A DNA stretch of 47,069 nucleotides from an uncultured Solirubrobacteraceae bacterium (GTDB taxonomy: Bacteria; Actinomycetota; Thermoleophilia; Solirubrobacterales; Solirubrobacteraceae). This document shows, in pieces, positions 1 through 7,989 of this stretch; the stretch's first letter is position 1; each line of letters starts with the position of its first letter. The position numbers and the translations under genes were made by a program. The notes beneath the pieces are model-generated. The model had not been told where the DNA came from. It saw only the letters and a list, made by a program, of their open reading frames with translations, and searched no databases. The stretch is taken from positions 1 to 47,069 of the forward strand of contig CADCVQ010000152.1 of assembly GCA_902806175.1 (NCBI GenBank). Direction: 5' to 3'.

Positions 1-1134
1 GGTGGCAGGCGTCGTGGTGGCCCCCGCGCGCGCGGCCGCGGCCTCGCGTCTGCGCTTCGCGCGGGCGCGCTCGCGCGCCTTGGCGGACTCGACGTCGTCG
101 GGGCGCGCCTGCTTGGCGCCCGGCACGACGACGACGTCGGCAGGTCTGCTCTGCGCCGGGACCTCGGCGGGAACGTCGACGCGTGAGCTCGAGGCCGGAT
201 CGTCGCCGCCGACCACGCCGGCGGCGAAGAGCGCCGCAAGCAGCCCGAGCAGTACGACCGCGATCGGCAGGACGATCGGCAGCGGGAGGGCCCTGGCGGA
301 CTGCGACCCCCTGGCCCTGCGCGATGGCGAGCCGGCGCCGTCGAGCGCGAGGACGCTTGCCGGGAGGGCCCTGCCCGGCGGCGCAGATGGGGGGCGCCGG
401 ACGCGCGGGATGTGCGAGCCGATCGCCCCACGCGGCGCGCGGCGTGCGCGCGACCGGGCCGGCGCGATCGCCCTGCTGCTCGTTGCGACCGGCACGGCAG
501 CGGGATCGGGCTCGAACTCGTTGGTCGTCTGGAGCTCCGTCGTCGGCTGAGCGGGCGCGGTGGCCGTCGTATCGGCTTCTTCGGCGGCGTCCACAGCGCC
601 CGCGCCGTTGGTCGGGGCAGCGTGCGCCGCTGCGCCGCCGGTCGGTGCCACCGCGGCCATCGCGGCGATGACGGCGACGATGATCGCCGGGTCCATCGAC
701 GGATCGGGCGGATCACGGTAGGCGCGCTCGGCTGCCTCGAATCGCGCGACCGGGGCGCGGCAGGCCCAGCAGGTTTCGAGATGCTGCTCGAGAAGCTCGC
801 GCTCGCCGGCCGAGATCGTCTTGTCGGCGCGCGCCGCCAGCAGCAACGAAACGACGGCGCAGACGCCCAGGGGCGCGCGCGCGGCACGGCTTGCGGCCGC
901 CCGGCGGGTGGCGCTGATCAACAGTGCCTCGGGATCGAGATTCGCCAGGTCGGTCGTCTCGACGACGGTCGCGCGAAAGCTCGCGAAGGCCTCGGCGGCG
1001 CCGTCGCCCGCGGCGGCGTCACCCGCCACGTGGCGGCAGTACGCCAGCACCGACGGGCCGCGCGCCGCGCAGAGCCCTGCGAGCGCAGCGGGGTCGCCGT
1101 CGCGCACGCCGGACGGTGTGACTGCGGCGGGCAT
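1..1134 (-). CDS. Sigma-region-2-like / zinc anti-sigma-like membrane protein, 3' incomplete
   Basis: Open for 378 codons from ATG (1134-1132) to the window edge with no stop, so the C-terminus lies outside. Residues about 8-55 (VRDGDPAALAGLC, then SVLAYCRHVAGD and AEAFASFRATV) read like region 2 of ECF sigma factors. Residues about 90-112 carry EQHLETCWACR, the H-x3-C-x2-C zinc motif of anti-sigma (ZAS / zf-HC2) domains. A long Ala/Pro/Thr/Arg-rich linker follows, then one hydrophobic segment (LPLPIVLPIAVVLLGLLAAL) near residue 300 and a charged Lys/Arg/Ala tail. The predicted form is a single-pass membrane protein with a cytoplasmic sigma-like and zinc module. Seen: motifs and the membrane segment. 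Inferred: a regulatory role in a sigma/anti-sigma circuit. No separate sigma gene lies beside it in this window, but the other side is off the edge. The start fits the beginning of the region-2-like segment. Confidence 0.75.
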   Translation of the reverse strand, partial: MPAAVTPSGVRDGDPAALAGLCAARGPSVLAYCRHVAGDAAAGDGAAEAFASFRATVVETTDLANLDPEALLISATRRAAASRAARAPLGVCAVVSLLLAARADKTISAGERELLEQHLETCWACRAPVARFEAAERAYRDPPDPSMDPAIIVAVIAAMAAVAPTGGAAAHAAPTNGAGAVDAAEEADTTATAPAQPTTELQTTNEFEPDPAAVPVATSSRAIAPARSRARRAPRGAIGSHIPRVRRPPSAPPGRALPASVLALDGAGSPSRRARGSQSARALPLPIVLPIAVVLLGLLAALFAAGVVGGDDPASSSRVDVPAEVPAQSRPADVVVVPGAKQARPDDVESAKARERARAKRRREAAAARAGATTTPAT

Positions 1135-1293
1135 CGCACCTCAGGCTACCGTCAGTCGCTGACGGTGCGCGCCCGAATCCTCGGCGTCGCCAAGGCTCTA
1201 CAGTCGGGCGCACGTGCACCGGATCACAGCCCACGGGGCGCGCCGGACGGCGGCGAGAACGCGATCGCGGCCATCCGCGGCCCCGGCCTGACG

Positions 1294-2457
1294 ATGCGGC
1301 TGCTGTTCGTCCTGGACCACTGGCCGGAGCTGTCGGAGACGTTCGTCGTCAACGAGCTGCAGGCCCTGCGCCGCATGGGCCACGAGGTCCGGGTGCAGGC
1401 GGCTGCGCGCGCGGCGCACCCCAACCCGGAGGCGCCGCCCGACGTCGACGTCCACGTCCTCGCCGAGGACGACGCGCGGCGGGCGGCCCGCGATCTGCTG
1501 TGGCTCCTGCGGCGCCGTCCGCTGGCCTGCGCGCGCGACGCGGTCGGGCGCCGCCGCTGGGGGCGCGCGGAATGGACACGGCCGCTGCGCGCGCTCGCCC
1601 CGGCGGCGCGGGCGATCGTCGAGCGCGGCGACGAGCACCTGCACGCCCATTTCGCAAGCGGCGCGGCGCTGGACGCGATGCGCTTGGCGGCGCTGACGAA
1701 GCGGCCCTTCAGCGTCACCGCGCACGCCTACGACATCTTCCTGACGCCGCGCAACCTGCACGAGAAGCTCGTCCGCGCCGACGCGGTATTCACCGGCTGT
1801 GAGTACAACATGCGCCACCTGCGCGGCCTCGCGCCGCAGGCGAACCTGCACAAGGTGGTCATGGGCGTCGACGCCGCCACCTTCCAACGCTGCGGCGCGC
1901 TGCCCGGCGCCACCACGATCCTGGCGGTCGGCCGGCTCGTCGAGAAGAAGGGTTTTCATGTGCTGATCGACGCGGTCGCGCAGCTGCCGCACGTGCGGGC
2001 GCGGATCGTCGGCGACGGGCCGCTGCGCGCCGCCCTCGAGGAGCAGGCGGCCCGCTGCGGCGCGGCGGCGCGGATCGAGTTTGCCGGCAGCCTCGCGCCG
2101 ACCGACGTGCGCGCGGCGCTCGAGGCGGCCGACGTGCTCGCGATGCCCTGCGTCGTCGCCCGTGACGGCGACCGCGACTCGATGCCGGTCGTCGTCAAGG
2201 AGGCGATGGCGATGGAGCTGCTCGTCGTCGCCAGCGACGAGGTCGGCCTGCCCGAATGCGTGCTCGCCCCGTGGGGCGTGCTGGCCGCGCCGGGCGACGC
2301 CGACGCGCTGGCGGCGGGGCTGCGCGAGATGCTGGCGCTCGCGCCTGAGAAGCGGGCGCAGGCCGGCCGCGCGGCGCGGGAATGGGTTCTCGCACACGCC
2401 GACGTCGATGCCGAGACGGCGCGGATGGCGGCCGTCCTGCAGAGGCTCGGCCGGTAG
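1294..2457 (+). CDS. GT4-like (GT-B fold) glycosyltransferase
   Basis: 387 residues starting MRLLFVLDHWPELSETFV. The open frame runs far upstream, but this ATG is where family similarity begins. The N-terminal half contains SETFVVNELQALRRMGHEV, typical of colanic-acid/WcaL-type glycosyltransferases, and HLHAHFASGAA plus TAHAYDIF for the acceptor side. The C-terminal half has the GT-B nucleotide-sugar domain: TILAVGRLVEKKGFHVLIDA, then RIVGDGPLRAALEE, and the E-x7-E-like region around PVVVKEAMAMELLVVASDEVGLPE. It would transfer a sugar from a nucleotide donor onto a growing lipid-linked saccharide at the inner face of the membrane. The nearby GT-C, flippase, GT2, acetyltransferase and methyltransferase genes support a surface-polysaccharide role. 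Donor and acceptor cannot be told from sequence. Confidence 0.88.
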   Translation: MRLLFVLDHWPELSETFVVNELQALRRMGHEVRVQAAARAAHPNPEAPPDVDVHVLAEDDARRAARDLLWLLRRRPLACARDAVGRRRWGRAEWTRPLRALAPAARAIVERGDEHLHAHFASGAALDAMRLAALTKRPFSVTAHAYDIFLTPRNLHEKLVRADAVFTGCEYNMRHLRGLAPQANLHKVVMGVDAATFQRCGALPGATTILAVGRLVEKKGFHVLIDAVAQLPHVRARIVGDGPLRAALEEQAARCGAAARIEFAGSLAPTDVRAALEAADVLAMPCVVARDGDRDSMPVVVKEAMAMELLVVASDEVGLPECVLAPWGVLAAPGDADALAAGLREMLALAPEKRAQAGRAAREWVLAHADVDAETARMAAVLQRLGR

Positions 2458-2539
2458 CGCGGGCGCCGCTCCCTGAGCTCGGAGCGACGTGCTCTTCGAG
2501 ATCAAGGGCTGCCGACGGTTGCGCGATGGGTTCCGCAGG

Positions 2540-2556
2540 CGCTCGCGGTGCGAGCG
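2540..2556. terminator. Candidate bidirectional terminator hairpin
   Basis: CGCTCGC-ggt-GCGAGCG is a perfect 7-bp stem with a 3-nt loop. It lies in the 194-bp gap between the convergent glycosyltransferase and RibD-like genes. No T-run follows on either strand, so the call rests on position and stem alone. Nothing else recognisable was seen in this gap. Confidence 0.35.
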
Positions 2557-2651
2557 TCGGTTCCGGGTTGCATGGAAAGCACTGGGGCGCCGCGACCGGT
2601 GCGGGACTACACCACTCTTCGCACAACCCAGCAGTGACGCCTTGCGCCGGC

Positions 2652-3251
2652 TCAACTCGCGCCACTCGCGCCCCGCTCGACCTCGTAGGTGAGGTGGGTG
2701 ACCAGCGGGGTTGCGGTTGCGGCGGTTGCAACGAGGCCGAGGTCCGAGCGCGCCCCGTCGAGCAGGCGCGCGCCGCCGCCCAGGGCCGCGGGCACCAGAT
2801 GCAGACGAACCTCGTCAACCAGCCTTGCGTGGAGGAACTGACGGTTGATCTCTCCACCACCGTTGACGAGTACGTCCCGGGACCCTGCGGCGTCCTGCGC
2901 CCGGCGCAGTGCCTCGGTCACCCCGCCGGTAACGAAGGTGTAGGAAGTGCCGCCATTCTTCACGATCATCTCGGCGGGGCGATGGGTGACCACGAAGCAC
3001 GGTGCATGAAACACCGGCTCCTCGCCCCAGCGCCCGATCCCGAGATCGACCATTCGGCGCCCCATGATCACCGCGCCGACGCCGCTGAAGTGCTTCGTCT
3101 GCCACGCCTTGGACTCGGCTGGCGATCGGCCGGCGAACATCCACTCGTGCAGGACCTCGCCGCCACGCCCCATCGGCTCCTCGTCGCTGACGTCGGGGCC
3201 GGTGACGTATCCGTCGAGCGACATGCTCATCTCCAGCAGGACCCGCCTCAT
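2652..3251 (-). CDS. Dihydrofolate reductase / RibD C-terminal family protein
   Basis: 199 residues. The N-terminus MRRVLLEMSMSLDGYVTGPD matches the RibD_C/DHFR-like family signature (strand, then SLDGY/F). The later GGGEINRQFLHARLVDEV and VLVNGGG stretches resemble the NADPH-binding and C-terminal parts of the fold. Such proteins are usually annotated as dihydrofolate reductase family oxidoreductases, and the substrate is generally unknown. The ATG at 3251 forms TGATG with the stop of the upstream GNAT gene and has a GGAG ribosome site about 6 nt before it. An in-frame GTG at 3254 is an alternative start. The two genes are probably one transcript. A second member of the family lies at 20900. 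Confidence 0.82.
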   Translation of the reverse strand: MRRVLLEMSMSLDGYVTGPDVSDEEPMGRGGEVLHEWMFAGRSPAESKAWQTKHFSGVGAVIMGRRMVDLGIGRWGEEPVFHAPCFVVTHRPAEMIVKNGGTSYTFVTGGVTEALRRAQDAAGSRDVLVNGGGEINRQFLHARLVDEVRLHLVPAALGGGARLLDGARSDLGLVATAATATPLVTHLTYEVERGASGAS

Positions 3252-3721
3252 CACACTCTCCTCTCCTGGCGAAGCAGGAACCAGTAGTTGAGCGTCGGCC
3301 CTTGGGCGGCGAGACCGCCGCCGAGCGCTTCGTACAGCCGCCGGGCGGGCTCATTTGCGCGCGCGGTCGACAGGAACATCTTCGTCGCGCCGGCGGCCTT
3401 GCCGGCCGCCATGAAGGCATCGAGCAGGGCGCGACCGTGACCGTGCCGGCGATGCTCTTCGGCGACCTCGAGCTCGTGGAGGTACAGCATCGGGGGCGCG
3501 TCGGGCCGCACAAGGTGATACCCCCAGCACCAGCCGATGACGTCGCCCGCGTCCTCGACGGCCACGAACGCGAGTGCGCCGGGCGCCTCCACGAACGGCG
3601 TGACGCGCTCTTCGCCGCGGAAACGCAGCGCGGCCTCGCGCAGCAGATCGACACGCGCGACGCACGATACGTCCAGGATCATCGTGGCATCCAACCACGA
3701 GGCGACCGCTGACGTCGCCAT
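3251..3721 (-). CDS. GNAT-family N-acetyltransferase
   Basis: Up to 156 residues. The core LYLHELEVAEEHRRHGHGRA is the GNAT motif A with the acetyl-CoA pyrophosphate loop (R/Q-x-x-G-x-G/A). It is followed by FLSTARANEPARRLYEALGG, the usual motif B. The overall layout, including IGWCWGYHLVRPDAPPMLYL, resembles aminoglycoside 3-N-acetyltransferase type I relatives. That does not establish aminoglycoside activity; many chromosomal homologues have other or unknown acceptors. An internal ATG at 3682 (MILDVSCVARVDLL) may be the true start, which would shorten the protein to 143 residues. It overlaps the downstream RibD-like gene by one base. Confidence 0.82.
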   Translation of the reverse strand: MATSAVASWLDATMILDVSCVARVDLLREAALRFRGEERVTPFVEAPGALAFVAVEDAGDVIGWCWGYHLVRPDAPPMLYLHELEVAEEHRRHGHGRALLDAFMAAGKAAGATKMFLSTARANEPARRLYEALGGGLAAQGPTLNYWFLLRQERRV

Positions 3722-3831
3722 CCAGGTCGTCGTGCTTGGCAGCTGCGGGCGGCACTACCGCAATGGACGAGGACCGGCAGTCCGCGGCCATCCCGTGAGA
3801 GCGCTGGTCACGAACTCCGGCTGGCCTTGGG

Positions 3832-4110
3832 TCAGAACGTCTCGACGATATGGGCCTCGAAGACCTCCGGTTGACCTGTGAGCTCGATGCCGGCCTCCTC
3901 CAGCCTCGGTCGTAGCTTCTCGCCGAACGCGTCGAGTTGCTCCTGCGACTCCCAGACCTCACTCACACGGATGTCTTGCTCGTCGCCGAAGCAGACGTGA
4001 AACCGGCATCCTGCGGGCGGCCAGTCGCCGGACTCGTTGAGCGCACTGCGGACGGCGTCGTACTGCTGCTTGGTCACGTTCGAGGGCGCGAACCGGACAA
4101 CGATGCTCAT
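3832..4110 (-). CDS. Small ABM-like (dimeric alpha/beta-barrel) protein
   Basis: 92 residues, MSIVVRFAPSNVTKQQYDAV at the start and RVSEVWESQEQLDAFGEKL in the middle. This beta-alpha-beta pattern, with a VWES-type strand followed by an acidic helix, is typical of antibiotic-biosynthesis-monooxygenase-like ferredoxin-fold dimers. The function of most stand-alone members is unknown; some act on quinones or haem, others have no known catalysis. A TGGAGG ribosome site lies 6 nt before the ATG. An inverted repeat lies just upstream. Confidence 0.75.
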   Translation of the reverse strand: MSIVVRFAPSNVTKQQYDAVRSALNESGDWPPAGCRFHVCFGDEQDIRVSEVWESQEQLDAFGEKLRPRLEEAGIELTGQPEVFEAHIVETF

Positions 4111-4122
4111 CGTGGGCCTCCA

Positions 4123-4149
4123 GAGTTAGATCTCCCGCGACCTTAACTC
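4123..4149 (-). promoter_or_regulatory. Inverted repeat upstream of the ABM-like gene
   Basis: GAGTTA at 4123-4128 is inverted as TAACTC at 4144-4149, with 15 bp between. It starts immediately beyond the ribosome site of the gene at 3832-4110. It could be an operator or a 5' hairpin. No regulator is adjacent, so this is position plus symmetry only. Confidence 0.35.
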
Positions 4150-4323
4150 CCCCCGCAGAGGCCCGCAACGCCGGCTCGAACGATTCGGCGGTCTCGGTGC
4201 CGCCCCGAGCGGGCGGCTGGTCGGCTCTTTGCGTGCTATGGAGCGGCAGGCGGCGTTGCGCGGCGCTTCCCCCTTGGACGAAACGCAGCAGCCAACGGCC
4301 TGTCACTCCTCATCGACGCGCCT

Positions 4324-6387
4324 TCAGCTGCCTGACGGCGGCGGCACGAGCACGCGCAGCCGCGCCGTCAGCGAGATCGTGCGCCAGCCTGCGTCGATCG
4401 CCCAGCGCTGCTCCGGCGTCGCCTCCGGTGGATAGAAGCCGCGGCCGACGACGAGCACGTCGTAGCGCCCGCGGCGCAGCGCCGCCTGGAAGCTGCGCTC
4501 GTCGCCCCAGGGCGTGAGGAAGCCGTCGACGAAACGGCCCATGAACTCGACCTCGTTGTCGATCGTCGTCCCGAACGCGGGCCAGATGGGGGACAGGCCG
4601 GCGACCGTCCAGTCCGCCGCCAGCGCCACGCGCTGGCCCCCGGGCGCGGCGCGGAGCATCGCGTCGACGCCGGGATCGATGTTGCGGTAGCGCCCGTCGT
4701 TGATGCGATCCTGCATCCGGTTGGCCGCCGCCAGCCCGAGCAGCAGCGATGCGACCGCGGCACCGGCGAGCACCATGCGACGGTCGCGCAGACGCCACAG
4801 CACCCACGTCACGCCCGCGAGCACGACGAGCGCCGCCGCGGCGAGCACGAGGTCGCGCAGCTGGACCTCATAGCCATACCAGGCGCCGAACAGCGCGCCG
4901 ACGGCGAGCGCGCCCTCCAGCACGAGCGCCGGCATGCGTGGCAGCCGGCCCGCCGCCCACGCGAGCGCGGGAACCGCGAGCAGCAGCGCGGGAACCGCGT
5001 AGCGCGTGTTGGAGTTCGCAAGCGACGGGTCGCCGCGCAGCCCGAGCGCGGTCGCCGGGGTCACCGTGTACAGCAGCCCGAGGACGACCGCGCCTGCCGC
5101 GAGGACGAGGATGCGCGGATCCGGCGCCCGACCGCGCCGGCGCGCGAGCAATACCGCGACGACGAGGCCGATCGCGCAGACGATCGGCGCGCTGCCGATC
5201 CCCTCGACGATCTCGCCCGCGAGCTGGCGCAGCACGTCGAGGTCCCCCGCGTAGTCGGCGATCGTCCAGCCCGCCTGGTCACGGATGACGTCCGGCGGGG
5301 CGTCGAAGATCGTGATGCCAAACGGCTTGACCTGAAGCGGAAAGACCGGGTTGCCCGACAGCGCGAGGTTGCGCACGAGCCACAGCGCGGTCCCGAGGAA
5401 CGCCAGGCCGCCGACGAGGACGCCCTCGCCGAGCGCGCGCTTCAGCGCCCCCGGCTGGGCGGCGCGGCGCGCGGCGAGCAGCCGCGCGACGAGCCAGATG
5501 CCGATCACGACGGGTACGGAGCTGACGCCGTACCACTTCGTTCCGCAGGCGATCGCGAGCGCGACCCCGGCGACGACGAGGTCTGACCGTCGTCGCGTAC
5601 GCGCGTGGCGCAGGAGGAAGAGCACGCCGCAGGTGTACGTCGCCCACATGAGCGAGTCCGGCAGTGCGCGCGGGATCGTCGCCAGCCCGACGACCGGCAT
5701 CGACACGACGACGGCGGCCGCGAGCGCCGACGCCGCGCGCGTCGCGCCCAGCTCGCGCGCGACGGCGAACACCGCGACCGCCAGCGCGACGAGGTAGAAC
5801 GTGATCGGCAGGCGCACGAGGAAGTCGTTGTGCCAGGGCAGCACGGTGCTCAGCAGCAGGGCGTCGCCGTTGTGCGGGTAGTTGCCCTGCGCGAGCAGCG
5901 GGACGAACTGGTCGATCTGCCAGACGGTCCCGGTCTGGATCCAGCGCGCCACGTTGGGCAGGTGAAACGTCAGCGGGTCGACGCCGATCAGCTCGTCACC
6001 CGCCCAGCGCCCGAGATCGGCGAGCGCGGCCGCCGTGGCGAAGGCGCCCGCGCCCGCAGCGAGCGCCCATGAGACGCGGCTGCTGGGCGGCGCCGGTGGG
6101 TTTGGCTCGTCGTGCCGCAGATCGGCCGCGGGCCGCACCAGCGCCGCGAGGACGACCGCGAGCGCCGCGGCCGCCAGCACCGTGCCGCGCGCGAGGATCC
6201 CGAGCACGAGCGGCAGCAGATGCACCCCGATCAGCACGGCGGTGCCGACGACGACGCTCGCCAGCCCGAGCTCGAGGCGGTCCAGGTGGCGCAGGCGGCG
6301 GCGCACGATCAGCGCGGTGGCGATCGCCACCGCCGCGAGCATCGCCCCGAACAGCGCGGCGCCGATCAGGAAGTCGTCCAGGGGCAT
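4324..6387 (-). CDS. GT-C-type membrane glycosyltransferase (ArnT/PMT-like topology)
   Basis: 687 residues from ATG 6387; a more upstream in-frame start exists but adds only a non-hydrophobic leader. About a dozen hydrophobic segments fill the first 560 residues. After the third segment comes a large first outer loop with GRWAGDELIGVDPLTFHLPN, whose acidic residues match where GT-C enzymes keep their catalytic Asp/Glu. A soluble C-terminal tail of about 130 residues follows (AAGGQRVALAADWTVAGLSP, then DVLVVGRGFYPPEATPEQRW). GT-C enzymes use polyprenyl-phosphate sugars on the outer face of the membrane. The divergent flippase gene 75 bp away supports a part in exporting or decorating a cell-surface glycan. 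The acceptor is unknown. Confidence 0.72.
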   Translation of the reverse strand: MPLDDFLIGAALFGAMLAAVAIATALIVRRRLRHLDRLELGLASVVVGTAVLIGVHLLPLVLGILARGTVLAAAALAVVLAALVRPAADLRHDEPNPPAPPSSRVSWALAAGAGAFATAAALADLGRWAGDELIGVDPLTFHLPNVARWIQTGTVWQIDQFVPLLAQGNYPHNGDALLLSTVLPWHNDFLVRLPITFYLVALAVAVFAVARELGATRAASALAAAVVVSMPVVGLATIPRALPDSLMWATYTCGVLFLLRHARTRRRSDLVVAGVALAIACGTKWYGVSSVPVVIGIWLVARLLAARRAAQPGALKRALGEGVLVGGLAFLGTALWLVRNLALSGNPVFPLQVKPFGITIFDAPPDVIRDQAGWTIADYAGDLDVLRQLAGEIVEGIGSAPIVCAIGLVVAVLLARRRGRAPDPRILVLAAGAVVLGLLYTVTPATALGLRGDPSLANSNTRYAVPALLLAVPALAWAAGRLPRMPALVLEGALAVGALFGAWYGYEVQLRDLVLAAAALVVLAGVTWVLWRLRDRRMVLAGAAVASLLLGLAAANRMQDRINDGRYRNIDPGVDAMLRAAPGGQRVALAADWTVAGLSPIWPAFGTTIDNEVEFMGRFVDGFLTPWGDERSFQAALRRGRYDVLVVGRGFYPPEATPEQRWAIDAGWRTISLTARLRVLVPPPSGS

Positions 6388-6462
6388 GACCGCGCGAGAG
6401 GCTAAAGCGTCGCCGCGATGGCGGCTGAGCCTCACGGCTGACGCGGCCCCTATCGTGACGTC

Positions 6463-7971
6463 GTGCAGCCGAGCGACAGCGAGCCCGCGATCGATCCCGC
6501 GCGCCCGCGCCCGCAGGCGGGGTCGGGCCTGCGGATCCGCGCGGCGCGCGGCACGATCGTCAACGCCGCCTTCCTCGTCGGCGTCAACACGCTCAACCTG
6601 CTGCGCGGCTTCCTCGTCGCGGCGTTCCTGACGACGACCGAGTACGGCGTCTGGGGCGTCGTCCTCGTCGTCCTGTTCACGCTGATGTTCCTGCGCCAGG
6701 TCGGGATCGGCGAGAAGTACATCCAGCAGGACGAGCCCGATCAGGAGCTCGCGTTTCGCAAGGCGATGACGTTCGAGCTCGCGCTCGCCGGCGTCGTGCT
6801 CGCGGCGGGCGTCGCGCTCGTGCCCGCGCTGGCGGCGATCTTCGACGAGCCGGGGATCATCGCGCCGGCGCTCGTCTCGCTGCTCGTCGTGCCCGCGCAG
6901 GCCCTGCAGGCGCCGCTGTGGATCTTCTATCGCGACATGGACTTCGTGCGCCAGCGCAAGCTGCAGATCCTCGACCCGGTGACGGGCTTCGTGATCGCCG
7001 TCGGGCTGCTGATCGCGGGCTGGAACTACTGGGCCCTGATCGTCGGCGTCGTCGCGGGCGGCTGGGTCGGCGCGCTCGTGTCGCTGCGCGCTTCGCCCTA
7101 CCGCTTCCGCTGGACCTGGGATCGGGTGACGCTGCGCTCCTACGCCTCGTTCTCGTGGCCGCTGTTCTTCGCCGGGATGTCGGGCATCGTCGTCGGTCAG
7201 GGCCTGCTGATCGTCGGTGAGGCCAAGCTCGGGCTGGCCGGCGTCGGCATCATCGCGCTCGCGTCGACGATCTCGCAGTACTCAGACCGCGCCGACCAGG
7301 CGATCTCACAGACGATCTACCCGACGATCTGCGCGGTGAAGGACCGCGCGGACCTGCTCTACGAGGCGTTCGTGAAGTCCAACCGGCTGGCGCTCATGTG
7401 GGGCGCGCCCTTCGGCCTAGGTCTCGCGGTCTTCGCCGAGGATCTCGTGCAGTTCGGCATCGGCGAGCGCTGGCGCCCCGGGATCGGGCTCATGCAGGCG
7501 ATCGGCGTCGCCGTCGCCGTGCATCAGATCGGCTTCAACTGGGACGCGTTCTACCGCGCGCGGGCGGACACGAAGCCGATCGCGATCGCCGCCGCGATCT
7601 CGATCGTCGCCTTTCTCGCGATCGGGCTGCCGCTGCTGGCGACGGAGGGCCTGCGCGGACTCGCGATCGCGACGGTGCTGGTCGAAGTCGTGAACTTCAC
7701 GATCCGGATGGTCTTCCTGCGTCGCCTGTTCCCGGATTTCCGCTTTCTGCGCCACGCCGCGCGTGCGCTGCTGCCGAGCCTGCCCGCGGTCGCGCTGGTC
7801 GGCGCGCTGCGCCTGGCGTTTGGCGAGGAGGGGACGCTGGCGGCGGCGCTGGCGGTCTTCGCCCTGTACGTCGTCACGACGCTCGCCGCCACCGCGCTGA
7901 TCGAGCGGCGGCTGCTGCGCGAGATGTTCGCCTACCTGCGCCGCCGCCCGGCCGCGGGCGCGCCGGCCTGA
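6463..7971 (+). CDS. Wzx-like polysaccharide/lipid-linked oligosaccharide flippase (MOP superfamily)
   Basis: 502 residues with a GTG start. There are 12-14 predicted membrane segments and an N-terminal cytoplasmic leader of about 35 residues. The pattern TTTEYGVWGVVLVVLFTLMF and LRQVGIGEKYIQQDEPDQEL after the second helix is typical of the Polysacc_synt_3 group, as is LQAPLWIFYRDMDFVRQRKL further on. Members move undecaprenyl-linked repeat units from the inner to the outer leaflet. It is divergent from the GT-C gene and convergent with the M14 peptidase gene. The surrounding glycosyltransferase and methyltransferase genes fit this role. Confidence 0.88.
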   Translation: MQPSDSEPAIDPARPRPQAGSGLRIRAARGTIVNAAFLVGVNTLNLLRGFLVAAFLTTTEYGVWGVVLVVLFTLMFLRQVGIGEKYIQQDEPDQELAFRKAMTFELALAGVVLAAGVALVPALAAIFDEPGIIAPALVSLLVVPAQALQAPLWIFYRDMDFVRQRKLQILDPVTGFVIAVGLLIAGWNYWALIVGVVAGGWVGALVSLRASPYRFRWTWDRVTLRSYASFSWPLFFAGMSGIVVGQGLLIVGEAKLGLAGVGIIALASTISQYSDRADQAISQTIYPTICAVKDRADLLYEAFVKSNRLALMWGAPFGLGLAVFAEDLVQFGIGERWRPGIGLMQAIGVAVAVHQIGFNWDAFYRARADTKPIAIAAAISIVAFLAIGLPLLATEGLRGLAIATVLVEVVNFTIRMVFLRRLFPDFRFLRHAARALLPSLPAVALVGALRLAFGEEGTLAAALAVFALYVVTTLAATALIERRLLREMFAYLRRRPAAGAPA

Positions 7972-7989
7972 CGCGGGGCCGCGCCGGGC

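Noticed and set aside
412-1293. Long upstream extension of the glycosyltransferase frame
   Set aside because: It runs antisense to the sigma-like/anti-sigma gene, is Arg/Gly-rich without domain content, and similarity to glycosyltransferases begins only at 1294.
1198-2655. 485-codon minus-strand frame opposite the glycosyltransferase
   Set aside because: Its product is Arg/His/Val-rich shadow sequence of the plus-strand gene, as is typical at this GC content.
3251-3721. Calling the GNAT an aminoglycoside resistance gene
   Set aside because: Only general AAC(3)-I-like layout is seen; chromosomal GNATs of this type usually have other substrates and nothing around it points to resistance.
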